Part shown: positions 23,651 through 36,935 of the stretch, piece by piece
How positions within the stretch are numbered: the stretch's first letter is position 1
Layout of the letters: every line of letters begins with the position of its first letter
DNA from: Amyelois transitella
Lineage: Eukaryota > Arthropoda > Insecta > Lepidoptera > Pyralidae
Length of the DNA: 64,000 nucleotides
Assembly: GCF_032362555.1 (NCBI RefSeq)
Contig: NC_083513.1
Location: forward strand, 5,456,001-5,520,000
Reading direction: 5' to 3'
The notes under the pieces: model-generated
Database searches by the model: none
Told to the model about the DNA's origin: nothing
What the model saw: only the letters and a program-made list of their open reading frames with translations
Made by a program: the position numbers and the translations under genes

Positions 23651-25389
23651 TCTTAATTCAAAAGTACTTTCAACATCTATTATGAGTAACGATCTATAGA
23701 ACAGGACGCACAACCGTCTGGTGGAAATGAAGACGCCGTTTGTTCATAACCAGCTCGTTAATTCCATTATTACAAGTCAGAGAGCGGACTGGTAACAGAT
23801 GCGCCACTTCACTCTAAACGCGAATCTTTTGACGATTTTGATGTCATCCATTCGAGCCCGAACTCAACGATGAAATTTACCTACAGACCTTCATAATTTG
23901 GTATATAGTATTATTTACTTAAAACTAGCTCGAATTTAAGACTTACTGTTAAGTAAACATACAAGATATAAGTATGCCGTGTCATGTAAATATAGCTATT
24001 ATAAGACTTTCCCTTGCTACTCCTATTTTTTTTAATAATCTGTAAGATAAATTACTGCTTGATAGATATCACTTTCTTTTAGGGAAATATAAGATTTGTT
24101 TTGTTACCTTAGTTTTACATACCCAATGGTTGAATAGTGTGTTTTAGTATTTATAAAGCAACATACTATTCGCACACCTTTTCTTGACGATTTTAAAAAT
24201 ATTATAAGACTTGAAATTACGTCAGCTCGCATCTACATACAAAGTTAGCTTCAAGTTACGAGCACTGCAAAATTATCAAGTGCATTATTTAGATTGACGT
24301 TATTTCTCGTATGAACTTTGGATATAATGTAAGGTAATAATAATTCTAATGACTATTCTTAATTTTATTTTTAGAGCCGTTTTGATGGTACTTGTTTTAC
24401 AAATAGGTACAACGCTAAAAATCTTTTCCCCTTTTTCGATTCGATATGTTTTTAACTTAAATTATTGCTAGACAATAAAAAAGAATTATATTATCGAAAC
24501 TTTATAGGTATGATAAAGTGAAGGAAATATTAAATTATAACATGTTTCACGACTGCAGTAAATTTTAACGGTTCTTTTATTTACAAATATCATAAACAAT
24601 ATTTAACCAAATGCCAGGTACTGCTCATAACAAGAAAACCCAAGTGGCATATTAAAATTAAATAGGTAAATGCAAATAAAACTTGACTGCTATATTTCAA
24701 AACTTAAATAAACAATAAAAAAAGTATATTAAACTCTACCACGCAGATTAATATGTGCATTATTTAAATAAAATTCTGTTTACGAGTATGTTACGTGCGC
24801 GGCCATATTTATAACAAAACCAGGTAATGGAGAGTGATGGGAGCACTAAAAAGTTCACTTAGGAGGTAAATGCCTGTATGCTACGCCTACAGCGAATAGC
24901 ACCGACAATGAATAATGGTCACTGCAGATACCATCTTAACTAATTGTTTGGCGGGGTTGCTCTAGCCGCGTTAATTACGCCGTTTTATACACGAGCCTTT
25001 AATATCACTTCATTAACGTACGCGTCCATCTTAATTAGCGTGGCGAACACATAAAATTTAATTTGGCGACCGCAAAAAGTTGAGATTTTCACGTCCTTAA
25101 ATCCGTTTTGAGCTGCGAACCAAATCTCGTTTCTAGTAATTTTATTTACTGTTACTGCATTACTGGGCTGGCTTTTGGTATTATTATGACTTGGAGATAT
25201 GACGGAAATAAAAAAATAAGTTACAAAATGTAGTGCTTCCTTTCATTTGATTGTGAATTTCAAATTACAAGTTGTAAATCAATCAAGAAAATAACTTTTC
25301 ATTGAGCTTTAAATACTTCTTTTCAGCGATGTGCTCGATACCTGCCACTATATCTGAAACTTATATGTATCTTATAGGAACTTCCCTAC
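23651..25389. other. Intergenic, no gene recognised
   Basis: About 1.7 kb. The stretch 24780-25130 is less AT-rich and contains homeodomain-like TTAATTA cores, but no reading frame. It could be regulatory or nothing. Confidence 0.35.
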
Positions 25390-25527
25390 TTTTTTCGCTT
25401 CATTTACATTCATAACGAATGTAGAGGTAAATTAAAGACGTAGGTATGCATGGATCGTGGCAAGTAGAAAGATGTAATCTCTGCCTACCCCACCGTGAAA
25501 GAGGCATGTTTTATGTATATACATACG
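25390..25527 (+). mobile_element. RTE-like LINE 3' fragment with inverted left part
   Basis: 25437-25527 reads plus-wise as the LINE 3' end (GGATCGTGGCAAGTAGAAAG, CTCTGCCTACCCC, GAGGCATGTTTTATGTATAT). Just to its left, TTCGCTTCATTTACATTCAT is the adjacent upstream LINE segment but in reverse. The tail is short. Confidence 0.6.
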
Positions 25528-27779
25528 TCCTATAAATATGAAATTAATTTTGTATTTTCGAGATATTACAGTATTGAAATATTATTTGCCTACTTATGAT
25601 GAAATACGCTTACTTACGTTTTTTAGTATAGCTTATAGATCCGTCTATGTCTCCCAGTGCGACGTAAATCCTCAACAGATGAGGGTCCACAACAATATCT
25701 GAATGATCCAATTAATTTTGATCTGAGAGGTCTGCCTTCAATCTGATGGTCACTCACGCCCGAAACTTGTAATTGAATTTCTGTTTTGAAATTCACAAAC
25801 TTGTCTCTAATAAATATGACTAGCAATCGAAAAGTTACAGTTACCAAATTGAAGAGAAATGACATTCAATAATTTATTTTAGTTTGTTAATTTTCCAAAC
25901 AATATCTAGGCTTATTCTAACCGAAACAAAATTTGAGAAAAACTTCTTTGTAAGTAGGTAAATATCTTTGAATAGCACAGATTATGTCACATACATGATA
26001 TATACCACAGAATTTCTGATCTAACTGTGTGCCGAACCGATTTAAAAAGCGTGATGAGCATGGCACAGGTTTAAATCCACCTCTAGTCTAGGTAAATAAA
26101 TCTACTTATCAAGGTGGTTCGTAGCAAGCAACTCACCACAAACATTGCCAAACCATTTCACACCATACACAGTAACACTTAGATGTTTGCAAGCTTTCTT
26201 TTTAGTGAAACTTTTTTTTTTAATTCAAGGTCATCGTAGTCGTGGTGGATATTTTCCAGATATATTTCTATGTTTTATTTGTTTAAAAAACCAGATTCTT
26301 GTTGAAAACCCGGTTCTAATCAGTACATATCATACATAATACATTAATTATATATTCACATTATATACAGACAGTGCAGATACACCTCACCACTCAGTAT
26401 ATTACCGAGTATAATACCCGATCCAAGGGTGCGTGGCCCCAGACCCTCCCGCATAAAGAATTAGACTTTCATGGCGAAATAAGGGTCCTTATACGCTAGA
26501 CAGGTATTTGTTATGGGACGATACAGGACACAGCACCAAGGGGCCCATAAAGTTTCCGGTCCACAAGTGGGGATCTTCCGGATTAAATAACGATAAATAA
26601 CTGAGATTGAGAGTAACATGTATTGCCTGCTTTTACTAGATAAAGAAAGGTAGGTCTCATTGTACGAAAAAAATACAACTACATAAATAATGTACATTAA
26701 ATCAGTAGTTCCTAGAATCAAAATACAAATTAGTTGTTTTTTTTTCATATCGTGACATAGGTTGGTACCAATTAAGTAGATACGATTTCTAGTAATCTTA
26801 ATATGAACCCTACAATCAAGTTTTCAATCTTAATAAAATCATGACATTTAATGACTATGTTTGAATGAAATGAAGTATTTTTATGATTGGTTGAAAAAAG
26901 TAATTTTAAATACTGGCGCTGTATAAAGGCACTCAAATTGTTAACTTCTTTCGCAAAGTAAACGTACATTGTACGTAAGTACCTGTCAGGTTGTTCCTCC
27001 TTCGAAAACAAAGTTTAGATGAACGTGCGACGATAAAATAGTTAAACTGAATCGATTTGACATCAGGGTCGAATTAGGCGCCATATACTTTTCCCGCTAG
27101 TCACGTCTATCGTTTATGCGAAATCGATTCCAACGTTTTATGTGACGTTTCCGACGAATTTAATAGCCAGAGAGATGACTGGACGAAGAGCAATAAACGG
27201 GAATAAGTATTCTTACACATTGCCCGATAAAACTTTATTCCTAACTACTTCGGGCGCGTATTAAGTCCCATTACATTTCTAACTTCGCTCGCTACATCGA
27301 TCGTGTAATAACATCAATTTCATAAAGTAATAATTGGAATTCAATACAACTTTGTTCACTTGTAGATATTATACTTTCTGACTTGTTAGATTTGGTACAT
27401 ACTTATACGTATATTATGTATTTATTATAACGGCGTCGTAGATATAACCTCTATATACATATTTGACAAACTACTTAATTACGTTTCGAACTAACTGTCT
27501 TAACATGTAAAATAAATGTACGACTTTATTCACTAATTGGACGTATTTGTTATTTTAATTGTCCTCTGTGGCCGCCATAATTGTATTGTTTTCCGAACTG
27601 CCGTAGGGCAGTGATATTTCAATCCAATAAGGCGGATAGCATTATAAATAATTCAGTGAGTTGTAACAGGTAAGTGGCACTCCCGCGTTACGGTCGCCCT
27701 GAGAACTAAGAAATCCGCTCCATAAAATAAGGTTAGCACAAAAAAGTGTTTAGGTAAAGAAGAAAACCTCTTTGACGTC
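25528..27779. other. Intergenic, no gene recognised
   Basis: About 2.2 kb with scattered short frames only. GC-richer islands near 26385-26600 and 27040-27310 show no motif or splice-consistent exon. Confidence 0.35.
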
Positions 27780-27870
27780 CTGACCCTGGCCAAAGATCAG
27801 GTCAAGATTACTCGAAACTGCCGACCTCGAGCGCCGAGCATGAAGAGAAATATGAATGTGGACGAAATTA
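27780..27870 (+). repeat. RTE-like LINE internal fragment
   Basis: GATCAGGTCAAGATTACTCG, then GCATGAAGAGAAATATGAAT and GTGGACGAAAT, match the C-terminal coding part of the LINE at 61.5-63.4 kb (the residues around KRVMNVDEAK). Confidence 0.6.
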
Positions 27871-29373
27871 TTCAATAGTGATAAATAACAGTGAAGTCAG
27901 ACGATGAGAAATTTCTTATCTAAAGACAATTTATATGGTTACACTTTTAGTACTTATTTTGAAGTAGGTTTAATAAGTTAGAATTTTGGTTAAAAAAAGT
28001 GTTTATTTCGATAAATATATTTTTACATCATTCGAAATAATGAAAAAACAACCAAACATTTTAAACAAAAAGAAAGAATGAAGTATTTTATTTATCTGAA
28101 CATATAAGGCAAACAAGAAGATGTACTATGTATTGTACTTATAAATAAATGAACATAAATGTTAGCATTATTTGAGTTAAAAAATAATATACATATATCA
28201 GTCACTCAATAACATTTTAATATACAAAAATCAACCTGTAAAAATAACCTATACTTTAACAAGAAAATGAAAAGTCGTTGACTCTATATTTTCATTCATT
28301 AAAACTTTTAGCTTGTATACAAACAATAAAACGCCTAGTCTGCTTTTTCGTTATTTTGTATATCCTCCCGCACCACTCTCACTGGTGAAATCACACAGCA
28401 AATATATTTCGGGAAATTAATTTTTAATTCGAACATTACTAGGCGGGAAATCAGTCATGTGGGAGCTGTAAAAACGGATACACTTTATATGGTTACTTTG
28501 ATTTTAGGTTGAGGTGCGTAGTTACGAATTTCTGGCTATTAAAACATTTATATTCGACAGAAGTTCACGCCAGTGGAAATGCTCCCTTTATTATATTTTT
28601 TTCACCTACCTCTATGTACTCTATCATTGAAACCTGTTCACTGGTTTTGACTTCGATTAAATTTTATCTTCGCTAGCCAGTATCGATACAAAGTTGAAGT
28701 TACTTTTTCAAGTTGTAGTTAGTTTTTTTTTGGAAAACATTTTCTTTTTTCTCGACTTTGTTATATCTCTAAAAGTTTCTTCTTCTTAAAAGATAACTAT
28801 ACCACAACTATTATATCAACACAAATCTAGCCAAATAGAAATTAAATTCCATTACTGCCACTAAAACAATAACCATTAAGATCAAGTTATTAACACGGAC
28901 ACTTATTAAAGCATTAATCGGTCTCGGCATTACTCAACTTAGTTAGGATTATCCCATGTGCCGATACGTAATTTAGTGGAAAAGGTTGCGACCCCTCCAG
29001 TTTGTATTACCCGACAGTGATATAGGGCATTAAGTCCCTATCCCCGTCTCCCTTAACGCGTAAACAAGACAGAACCTTTCTGCGTATCGCCCCACTATCA
29101 TGACCTCTATTCGTGTTTGCTAGATAGAATTTATCTTTTTAAATGTTACTCCTGTTGAAATTTTGAAAATGTACTGTTTGATAACAGCTAAATATTTAGG
29201 AATTTAGTGGTTCTTATGGAAATAAGTAAACCATTATATTTATTTGTTTGTACTTTATTATACAAATGACACTAATATTACAAAAAAAGTTTAAATAATT
29301 TTTCCGTTTAAAATCTCATGAATATTTGTTAAAAATTAAACCCATAAATTTTCTTAACTTCCAAACAGGTCTA
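27871..29373. other. Intergenic, nothing recognised
   Basis: AT-rich, with no coding frame, known repeat or RNA gene that I can support. Confidence 0.4.
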
Positions 29374-29541
29374 ATCTTATATATAAAATTCTCGTGTCAC
29401 AATGTTCGTTCCCGTACTCCTCCAAAACGGCTAGACCGATTCTCAAGAAATTTTGTGAGCATATTGAGTAGGTCTGAGAATCGGCCAACATCAATTTTTC
29501 ATACCCACAAAATACAAAACAACGTTTGCCGGAACAGTTAG
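29374..29541 (+). mobile_element. Short decayed Helitron
   Basis: Begins TCTTATATATAAAATTCTCG and contains CTAGACCGATTCTCAAG. It ends ACAACGTTTGCCGGAACAG then TTAG, where CTAG would be expected. It is 168 bp and has lost the canonical terminus by mutation. Confidence 0.65.
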
Positions 29542-32500
29542 TTATATAGATAAAAAAAAAACAATATGTCGATGCAACCAAAAATGTGCTATTCTTGACA
29601 ATAAACATGCGCAATCAAAAGTAATGACATTTTCGTTTATAGTCTACTGTCCAGCAAGAAAAATGTTTGAAATATGTCTGTGTTCTACAGAAAGTTAATA
29701 ATTTAAGAGACTATGCGTGAGATGGTTCCCGCCTATTTTCTCCTTAAACTAAAATTGTTTTGTTTCCATCACTGCAGCACTCCGAATGAAATATGCATGG
29801 ACCGGAGAATAAACACTCCAAAATTTTCCAACGGAATACCTAATTCGAGTATTATTCTTTTAATAAGATCAAAGACGACTGGGGTTGGAATGCTAATTAA
29901 ATTATATATTTATAGTTTAAATAATCTTTTACGATATAAATGCAAATTTTATTAAGCTAAATAGAATAGATTAATATTCAATTACAATGATATTACGAGC
30001 GCTGTAGGTACATGAACGTAAGTACATATATACCTAAATCATGAATGAGTAATAAACTAATTAAATCAGGCGTATTGATATAAGTACCTGCCTAAAGCTT
30101 TGCTAGGTATCAAAGTAATGTCTTACTAGCAATAATTTCTGAGTACCTACTCATAATTATGTTTGTCAATATCGCCTTTAAAAATTATATCAATAAAAGA
30201 ATACGGCGTGCGTAGTTGTTCTTACGTGTTGTCGCCAATGGATGACAAACAGCAACAGAGTGTAAATCTTGAAGGTATGATGTAAATTTGAACACGCATC
30301 TGACGGCACCTTTTGTACATTAATTGCTTTCCTTTGAAAGTGGATAATGCACAAAAATTTCCTCTGAAAGTAAGTCTCGGGTTTGATCTCCTTCAAGTTT
30401 GTGATAAACAACAAACTTTTATTTCTTATAGCATGTGCTTTTCTAAGATGTTTATTTCAAAATGTATTAGATACTTAATATAATATCGTTGAGTTACAGA
30501 TCCTGTACAAGAGTCAATCTCAATTTGAAATTACTTATTAATCATTCAATTACTTAAAAAAATAAATCATCAGTTCCAATTTTGAATTCAGGTACAGTCA
30601 AACGTACCTATATCAAGTTACCCTGCATGGAACTCTTTGGCGCAGTAAAAGAGCCTAATTTGCATTAAATTTGAGTAGGTTGACAAGCTGTTGACCACAG
30701 TAATTTGAACTGTTGTTGTAGTTTAGATGTAAGATAAAGTAATCCTTCTCTGCCAGATACCATGAACGTAAATTTTACCGATTATGTGCGCCCTAAGGTC
30801 TCGACCAAATGTCCCGGATTCAATCTCCAGTCAATATATAAAACGAACTTTTTCAGGTATTGTATTAAAGACCCAGTCAATATATAGCTTATATTAATAA
30901 TAAACATCAAGAAAATATATAAATTAAATAATATAGTATGAGTTAGTATCGCAAACACAGGTGCTGAGAAACTGATATTTAAATCTGATATTTTTCCGAT
31001 ACTTATGTTGTTGTTTCAAGGCTTAGTATTTTCAGATCTGTCATTTATTTTTTCAAAACTACACAAAAATATATCTGGTTTATAAAGCTTCAAAACAACA
31101 TGGCCACATCGATCGTACACGTCGCATAAACTCGTGTCTGTGTAAACTGCAGGAAACGCAATAAGGCCTTCATGTAATGCAGTTTTATGAAACGCGATAG
31201 ACGATTGCAATTTCAACTTTGTATTGGACGGTAATAAGTTACAGAAAGTTTTTCACTTTTTTTTGTAAATTATTAGACTTTTTCATTAAAATGACATGAA
31301 CGTTACTTTTCCTCTTATAGAAAGACTATTAGCTATATATGTACTATGTACTGACACGGCATTAATACCTATTACTCTTTGTCTCTCTCTGTTATATTTA
31401 TCGCGTTCTCAGCTTCAAAGTAAGCTAGCCTACCGCAAATAGGGTGCAGTGAAAACTTCGGAAATACATGTGAGTCAACTTTTAATGTTAAAAATAGGTA
31501 TATCAACGGTTATTCATAAGTTCACGGTTTCACATGCGTAAGATGAAAAATTCCGTAAATTCCCACATTACACCCTTAGACTACATAAGGTTTGGGCTGT
31601 GAATTGATAAATTAGTCAATCAAATAGGTTGTCAATAAATAGTTTAACGGCGGTAGTAACAGTTATTAAAAAAGGTTTCCTTGTTTAAAGTTAACCAGAC
31701 TATATATAGCCAGGTTAACATTAACTATACATGGTTAACGAACTGTAAGCGGATTTGCAAATTCGATAAGTTAGGTGAAATCGTGTGGACACATCCCAAA
31801 TAAAGCCCAGTTTGATCCTATTAGCGTACGGGTAGGATAGGTTGGATCATGTAACTGTACTCCTACTGATCCTCGACCCAGAACCTACTAAAGGATTTAC
31901 CTTGTCGACAAATCTCTTTTTTGATCGTCCCCTTTACGTCTCACATCCATTAGCTTGGTAAACCTAGTGACACATGGACTACGTTCTTACATTATTTCGA
32001 TTTCCATGCCTACTTTGCTACATGGAAAACAGGTACCTATATAATAATTACAAAAATATGACTCAAACATAATATTTCAAAGGTATCTATGTTGGTTGTG
32101 ACAAAAAAATATATATTAAGACAAATCAACGGACTCAATCTAACTGACCCCAAACTAAAATTGACAAGTATGCGGTTCTTATTTGAAAACCATAACAGTG
32201 GTTTTCAAGTTTATCATTTCAAAATATACAATACCAGAATAATTATTTATGTGCTCATTAATATTCTGCGATAATACCTAATTAGTCAGAAAATGGATGA
32301 TTACGACAATTCAAATTTTAATGAACGTTCTTTGAAGCCAACTCTATTACCTGATTATACTAAAGGGAAATACCACTGTCATTAAATATTGACTATAAAC
32401 GTAATTTAGCATACCACATGATTTTTTTGGGAATTTCCACGAAAGTAAACGCCACTTAGTAGCTACTTGTGCCATCCTGTATTTCAAATCCATTTAAACA

Positions 32501-33795
32501 TACAGGTAGAATACTATTGCTTGCATACTAATGCCTGCCTGCATCGGGTCCAGGAGGCTGTACCCGAAGAATTTCAAAAACAAGCATAACATGACCTAGG
32601 ATAATTAACTACAATCGCAAATTTAATTTTCATCAAAATCTGCCCAGCGCTATAGAGATTAAAGCGTGACTGACAAAATTTTTCATTTATAATAACAATA
32701 TTTACTGATATTTTTTTTGATACCATAAACTACTAAAACTTCACATCTATTATATATTATTATCATAGCATACGTCAATTTTCATTGAACTTTTAAAATG
32801 AACATTTTCCTTTTAATACGGCACCCAAAAGTTTATGTACAAGTAGATAAGTAAATTATTTTTGATTTCATTTAGACAACTTCGACATCAAACGCGAAAG
32901 TAATAAACCAACAACAATTGGCCAAATTAAGAAAATCAGCTCTTTTGAGCAAATTAATTTTCCATGTGTTAATTTGGCCAGCTCAATAGACGTAAATAAA
33001 CTTTGGCTATTAACACGTCAGAATTGTAATTTAACAAGAGGGGCAGGCATTGAACGAAGATTAAACAAGATACCAAACAGCCTTCTCGAAGACTTTATGG
33101 AATTAGTTCAGGAATTATTTTAGTATATGTTGGGTTTATCAATGGTTGTAAATTGTTATAGTGGGATGCTCGTATATTCTACCATTACTGCAAGTTCAGA
33201 TAGAAATACAGATTTTGATTTGGTGCATAAGTTGTTCCTATTATCCCTGCCTTGATTTTAACATAAACGTGTGAGAACTTAAATTTTATTTTGAATGAAT
33301 TATATAATATAAAAGTAAAAGGGCAATTAATATAAAAGTGGTGATTGCAAAGTAATAAATAATTTAAATAATTGTTCAATGTTGCTTTTAAAGCAGGTAA
33401 AAGACATTTTTATATATTTGAAAGAATTACTTAAGAATAGTATAACAGCCAAGTTGGCGTTCTTAATGTCAAACTTTTGTTAATCCTGATACAAACACTG
33501 GATTTATGAACTGTGCTCGTATCAAGATATTGCTCACACCATGCATATATAATATCGTCCATTATTTGTTCATTACTCGCTTGGATATGAATAATTTAAA
33601 CTTTAACAAATTTGATGATGAAGAAATAATAACCGATCATGCACTAAACCGCAATGTACAGCATCATGTCACCACACACTTGTAAATCATATGCCCTATA
33701 TGGCGGCGATACTATCTGAACACATGCCAAAACATTATGGAATTTTCACTCTGTCATGATACAGGTGACATAATTTGAAATTTTTGTCAAATCTA
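29542..33795. other. Intergenic, no gene recognised
   Basis: About 4.2 kb of AT-rich DNA. A weak Helitron-internal fragment in minus orientation lies at about 31548-31620 (TACACCCTTAGACTACATAA, GGTTTGGGCTGTGAATTGAT). No exon or RNA gene is supported. Confidence 0.4.
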
Positions 33796-34219
33796 TCTAT
33801 ACATATAATAAATCTGTAGCAGGGTCAATTCTGTACATTGAAAATATTGAAAAAATAAATAGCAGGGGGTGTTACTGGATCGATACCAAACACAAATATG
33901 TGATTAAAAAAATTTTTGTCTGTCTGTCTGTATGTTCAGGCATCACGTGAAAACTAACGGTTCGATTTTGATGAAACTTGGTGTAATTATACCTTATTAT
34001 CCTGGGCATAAAATAGGATACTTTTATCCTGAAAAAACACGAAGAAAAAAAACTTAATTTTTTCAGTTTATCCATAGACGTTGTTCTGTAGAACCGCGAA
34101 CACGCGTTACGTTACCCGCAGTGGATTCAGCGCCGTAACTGTAGCGCCGAAAGTCGGATTTAGCTTGAACCGTTTGCGGCACACGCGGGCCGCTACTAAT
34201 TACTATGAAAAAAATACTT

Positions 34220-35987
34220 TAGTCCGGTCAATCTAGACATTCGAAGCTACATTAATTCCCATCAAGCTGAAAATGAGTATAATTGTTTCAAACACAATCA
34301 AAAGCATTATTTCAAAATTTCCCATGATTCCGGTTTAAGGAAAAAAATTTACCCAAGGTCAATGGTGGTAGTAAAAAATGGGTGTTTCGCGATTTTCTTC
34401 AAAACGGTAAGTTTTTCAAATCGGAAAATTACCTCAGACATAAATTGTAGATCATAAAGTTATCTATAAAAAAGATATCAATATTTTTTTTCAATAAAGC
34501 TACTGTTTCTGATATATAACGTGCAAAAAGTTGCAAGCGTTATAATATGCACACGTTTCCACGCCACCTCTGTTAGCTACCTACTATTAGCGCCTTTTTT
34601 TTACATTTTTATTATTAAACTTGAAAAAGTCTGAAATAGGTAAGAATAAACACGTGTTTTCACTACGCAGTGGCATTCAGGACTAACTTTCGCATTTATT
34701 ATTAAAAAAAATTAGAATACCCCTAAGTGAAGAAAATCATCTTAGGACAATAATAGAGATTACAATTAAATCAAATAAAAACTAAAACTTCTTATAAAAA
34801 GAAAGAAAAGAGATGACTACAAACTAAAATTTATTTTTTTAAATTGTACAGTCCCTGCATAGTACCAACATGCAGGAGTGTGCCCAGAAGTCTGGCAGCA
34901 TTGCCAATTTGAATGGCAATGCTGATTCTCTGAGCCAGATAATTTCCAGCCCTCCGGTCAAGAGATACCTCAATCAGCTTTTTCGTCAATTGTCGGAAAA
35001 GCTGATGGGCAGATAGGCCCCCGGTCCCAGAGTTTCTACCCCAAAAGGTTCAAAAGTATAGGTATTACCGATACCTACATATTTGCGCCTTTTGAGGTTT
35101 TTTCCTCATTTGAAGCAGAACCGGCCTTAGATTTAGTAACCTGAAGATGAGCGCAAGTGTGTCGACACAAGTAGCATCCCACACCAAAGGCCGCCCCAAT
35201 CTCCAGGGTACCAAAGTTATACCATCCGGTCTCTTGGCATCATCTCGAGCCAGACCGTTTGGTTCTAGAACGGCTAGAACATGGTGGCAAGAGCACGGAG
35301 GATTATATTATTTAGGGCGGCATGGCGCCCTAAACGGCCGGCACTCCTAGGGCATAAGAGGCCGTGGTGTCCATAGCCGTCAACGGTATCCCCGCAAGGA
35401 CTACTATTATTAAAGACTAACGGTATTTCATGTGTTGAGCATTCTGAGATAAAGCAGGTATACGACCCTAGCCACGTACACAATTAAACAGAGAGACAGA
35501 TGTTGTCTCAAGGTTTCACTACAGTATAAATTAAGGGACTGGGTTTCATTATACTTATGTATATTTTATATTTTGAATTCAAGTTAAGATTACCGACAGA
35601 ACAATATTTTTACTTATATTACTGCTACATAGAGTATATACGAGACGTGCTTATGCATATTATGACGCTTGCAACTTTTTGCATCGTTATATCTCAGAAA
35701 CGGTAGCTTTATTGAAAAAAAATATTGATTCCTTTTTATAGATAACTTTATGATCTACAAACTATGTCTGAGGTAATTTTCCGATAAAACTTACCGTTTT
35801 GAAGAAAATCGTGAAACACCCATTTTTTTACCTTTGACCTTGGGTAATTTTTTTCCCCTTAAACCGGAATCATGGGGAATTTTGAAGTAATGCTTTTGAT
35901 TGTGTTTTAAACAATTATACTAATTTTCAGCTTGATGGGAATTAATGTAGCTTCATTTTTATTTTTTTGTCTAAATTGACCGGACTA
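34220..35987. mobile_element. DNA element with ~340-bp terminal inverted repeats
   Basis: The left arm (about 34220-34557) and right arm (about 35645-35987) are inverted copies with scattered differences. Outer ends are TAGTCCGGTCAAT and ATTGACCGGACTA. Shared blocks include TAATTCCCATCAAGCTGAAA, TCATAAAGTTATCTATAAAA and GCAAAAAGTTGCAAGCG. CTT flanks both ends, a possible 3-bp target duplication; no longer duplication is clear. It is about 1.77 kb. The interior carries a decayed protein fragment on the minus strand. The superfamily is not identified; a foldback-type element is another description. Confidence 0.75.
34854..35430 (-). pseudogene. Decayed mobile-element protein fragment inside the inverted-repeat element
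   Basis: Reading the minus strand from about 35405, the blocks are GYGHHGLLC preceded by [15 protein letters not shown], then after a frame break [25 protein letters not shown], and near the 3' side SLDRRAGNYLAQRISIAIQ and GNAARLLGT. I recall this series from animal mobile-element proteins. The CG...HHGL.C part looks like a zinc ribbon, and RPDG...WDAT.VDT resembles a PD-(D/E)XK nuclease core. At least two frameshifts or stops break it. The family name and function are not certain. Confidence 0.55.
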
Positions 35988-36175
35988 CTTACTACAGAAC
36001 GCGAACTCAACAGCAGTAGCTCAAAAGAGAGATCTCCTTAATTATGATAGGCCTAGCCGTAATTTCGTCCAATAGATATTTATAAGATGTCATTGTCAGA
36101 GTTACTCAAAATTGAGAAATAAACCATCCACGCGAAGACCGACATCCGCGCGGACGGAGTCGCGGGGGGAAGCTA

Positions 36176-36814
36176 GTGCATAATAAATATACTGTGACAC
36201 AGAAATCCGATGCAATGAAAATGAATTTCGAACTGCGCCACATACATACGTATTTGAAAAATAAATAAAAAATACACACAAATTTTGATTTCTTAGCGAT
36301 TACTTTTATATATACTATTACATTTTTAATACAACGCAATTGAGTAAAATAGCTTTTGCTTTTATAACACAATTAATGTTCCATTAAATGTTGTAAAAAG
36401 AAAATAACTAATAAAAGGACTAATTATATAGGAACCTGCGGCGGCGGCTCATTCGTTATGCATTCAGCTCGCCTTAATGCCTTCATTACCAGTTTAAAGT
36501 ATTAAGCAAACTTTGGGGTGGGAAGACGTTTCGCTGAGATTTGCTTAAGTAGCCAGGGAATTCTTCTGAAAATGCAAAGAAAATATCGGGGATACAAATC
36601 CATATTCCTTTGTTAAAAATGAGATCTATCGTGTAATGGAAAGGCGAGCTCTCTCCTGCTTCAGTCATTGACGTGACCACTCGCTGTTGGACTTGTTATT
36701 GATACCCCTTGGTATACGGAACGAGGAACATGTGAGAGTCGGCGAGACCCATTTCTAGCCACGCTGTTATAATTTTTCCAGAATAAATGTTAGCTGGGGT
36801 ATATAATCATTCAT
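36176..36814. other. Intergenic, nothing recognised
   Basis: AT-rich sequence with no supported feature. Confidence 0.4.
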
Positions 36815-36935
36815 TCATATAATCACGTCTTTATCCCTTGCGGGGAAGACAGGACCAGCAGACTTGAAAAACTGATGGGACACGTTCAACTGTTAGGCTT
36901 AATGATAGAATTGAAAGAGATGTATAAATAAATGG
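36815..36935 (-). repeat. 5'-truncated TATG-tailed SINE, degraded
   Basis: Contains AATCACGTCTTTATCCCTTG, CGGGGAAGACAG and TTAGGCTTAATGATAGAATT, the 3' half of the SINE in minus orientation. The tail has decayed to ATTCATTCAT. Confidence 0.65.

Larger units (their letters stand above)
33796..36175 (+). mobile_element. Helitron hosting a nested inverted-repeat element
   Basis: The 5' end TCTATACATATAATAAATCT follows an A. The 3' end CGGACGGAGTCGCGGG, then GGGAAGCTAG, lies before a T. The left arm has the family blocks (GTCTGTCTGTCTG, ATCACGTGAAAACTAACGG, ACTTTTATCCTGAAAA). Most of the interior is the separate inverted-repeat element at about 34220-35987. Pairing these two ends into one Helitron is inferred. 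Confidence 0.6.

Noticed and set aside
35147..35350. 67-codon plus-strand frame
   Set aside because: Antisense shadow of the decayed mobile-element coding fragment on the minus strand.
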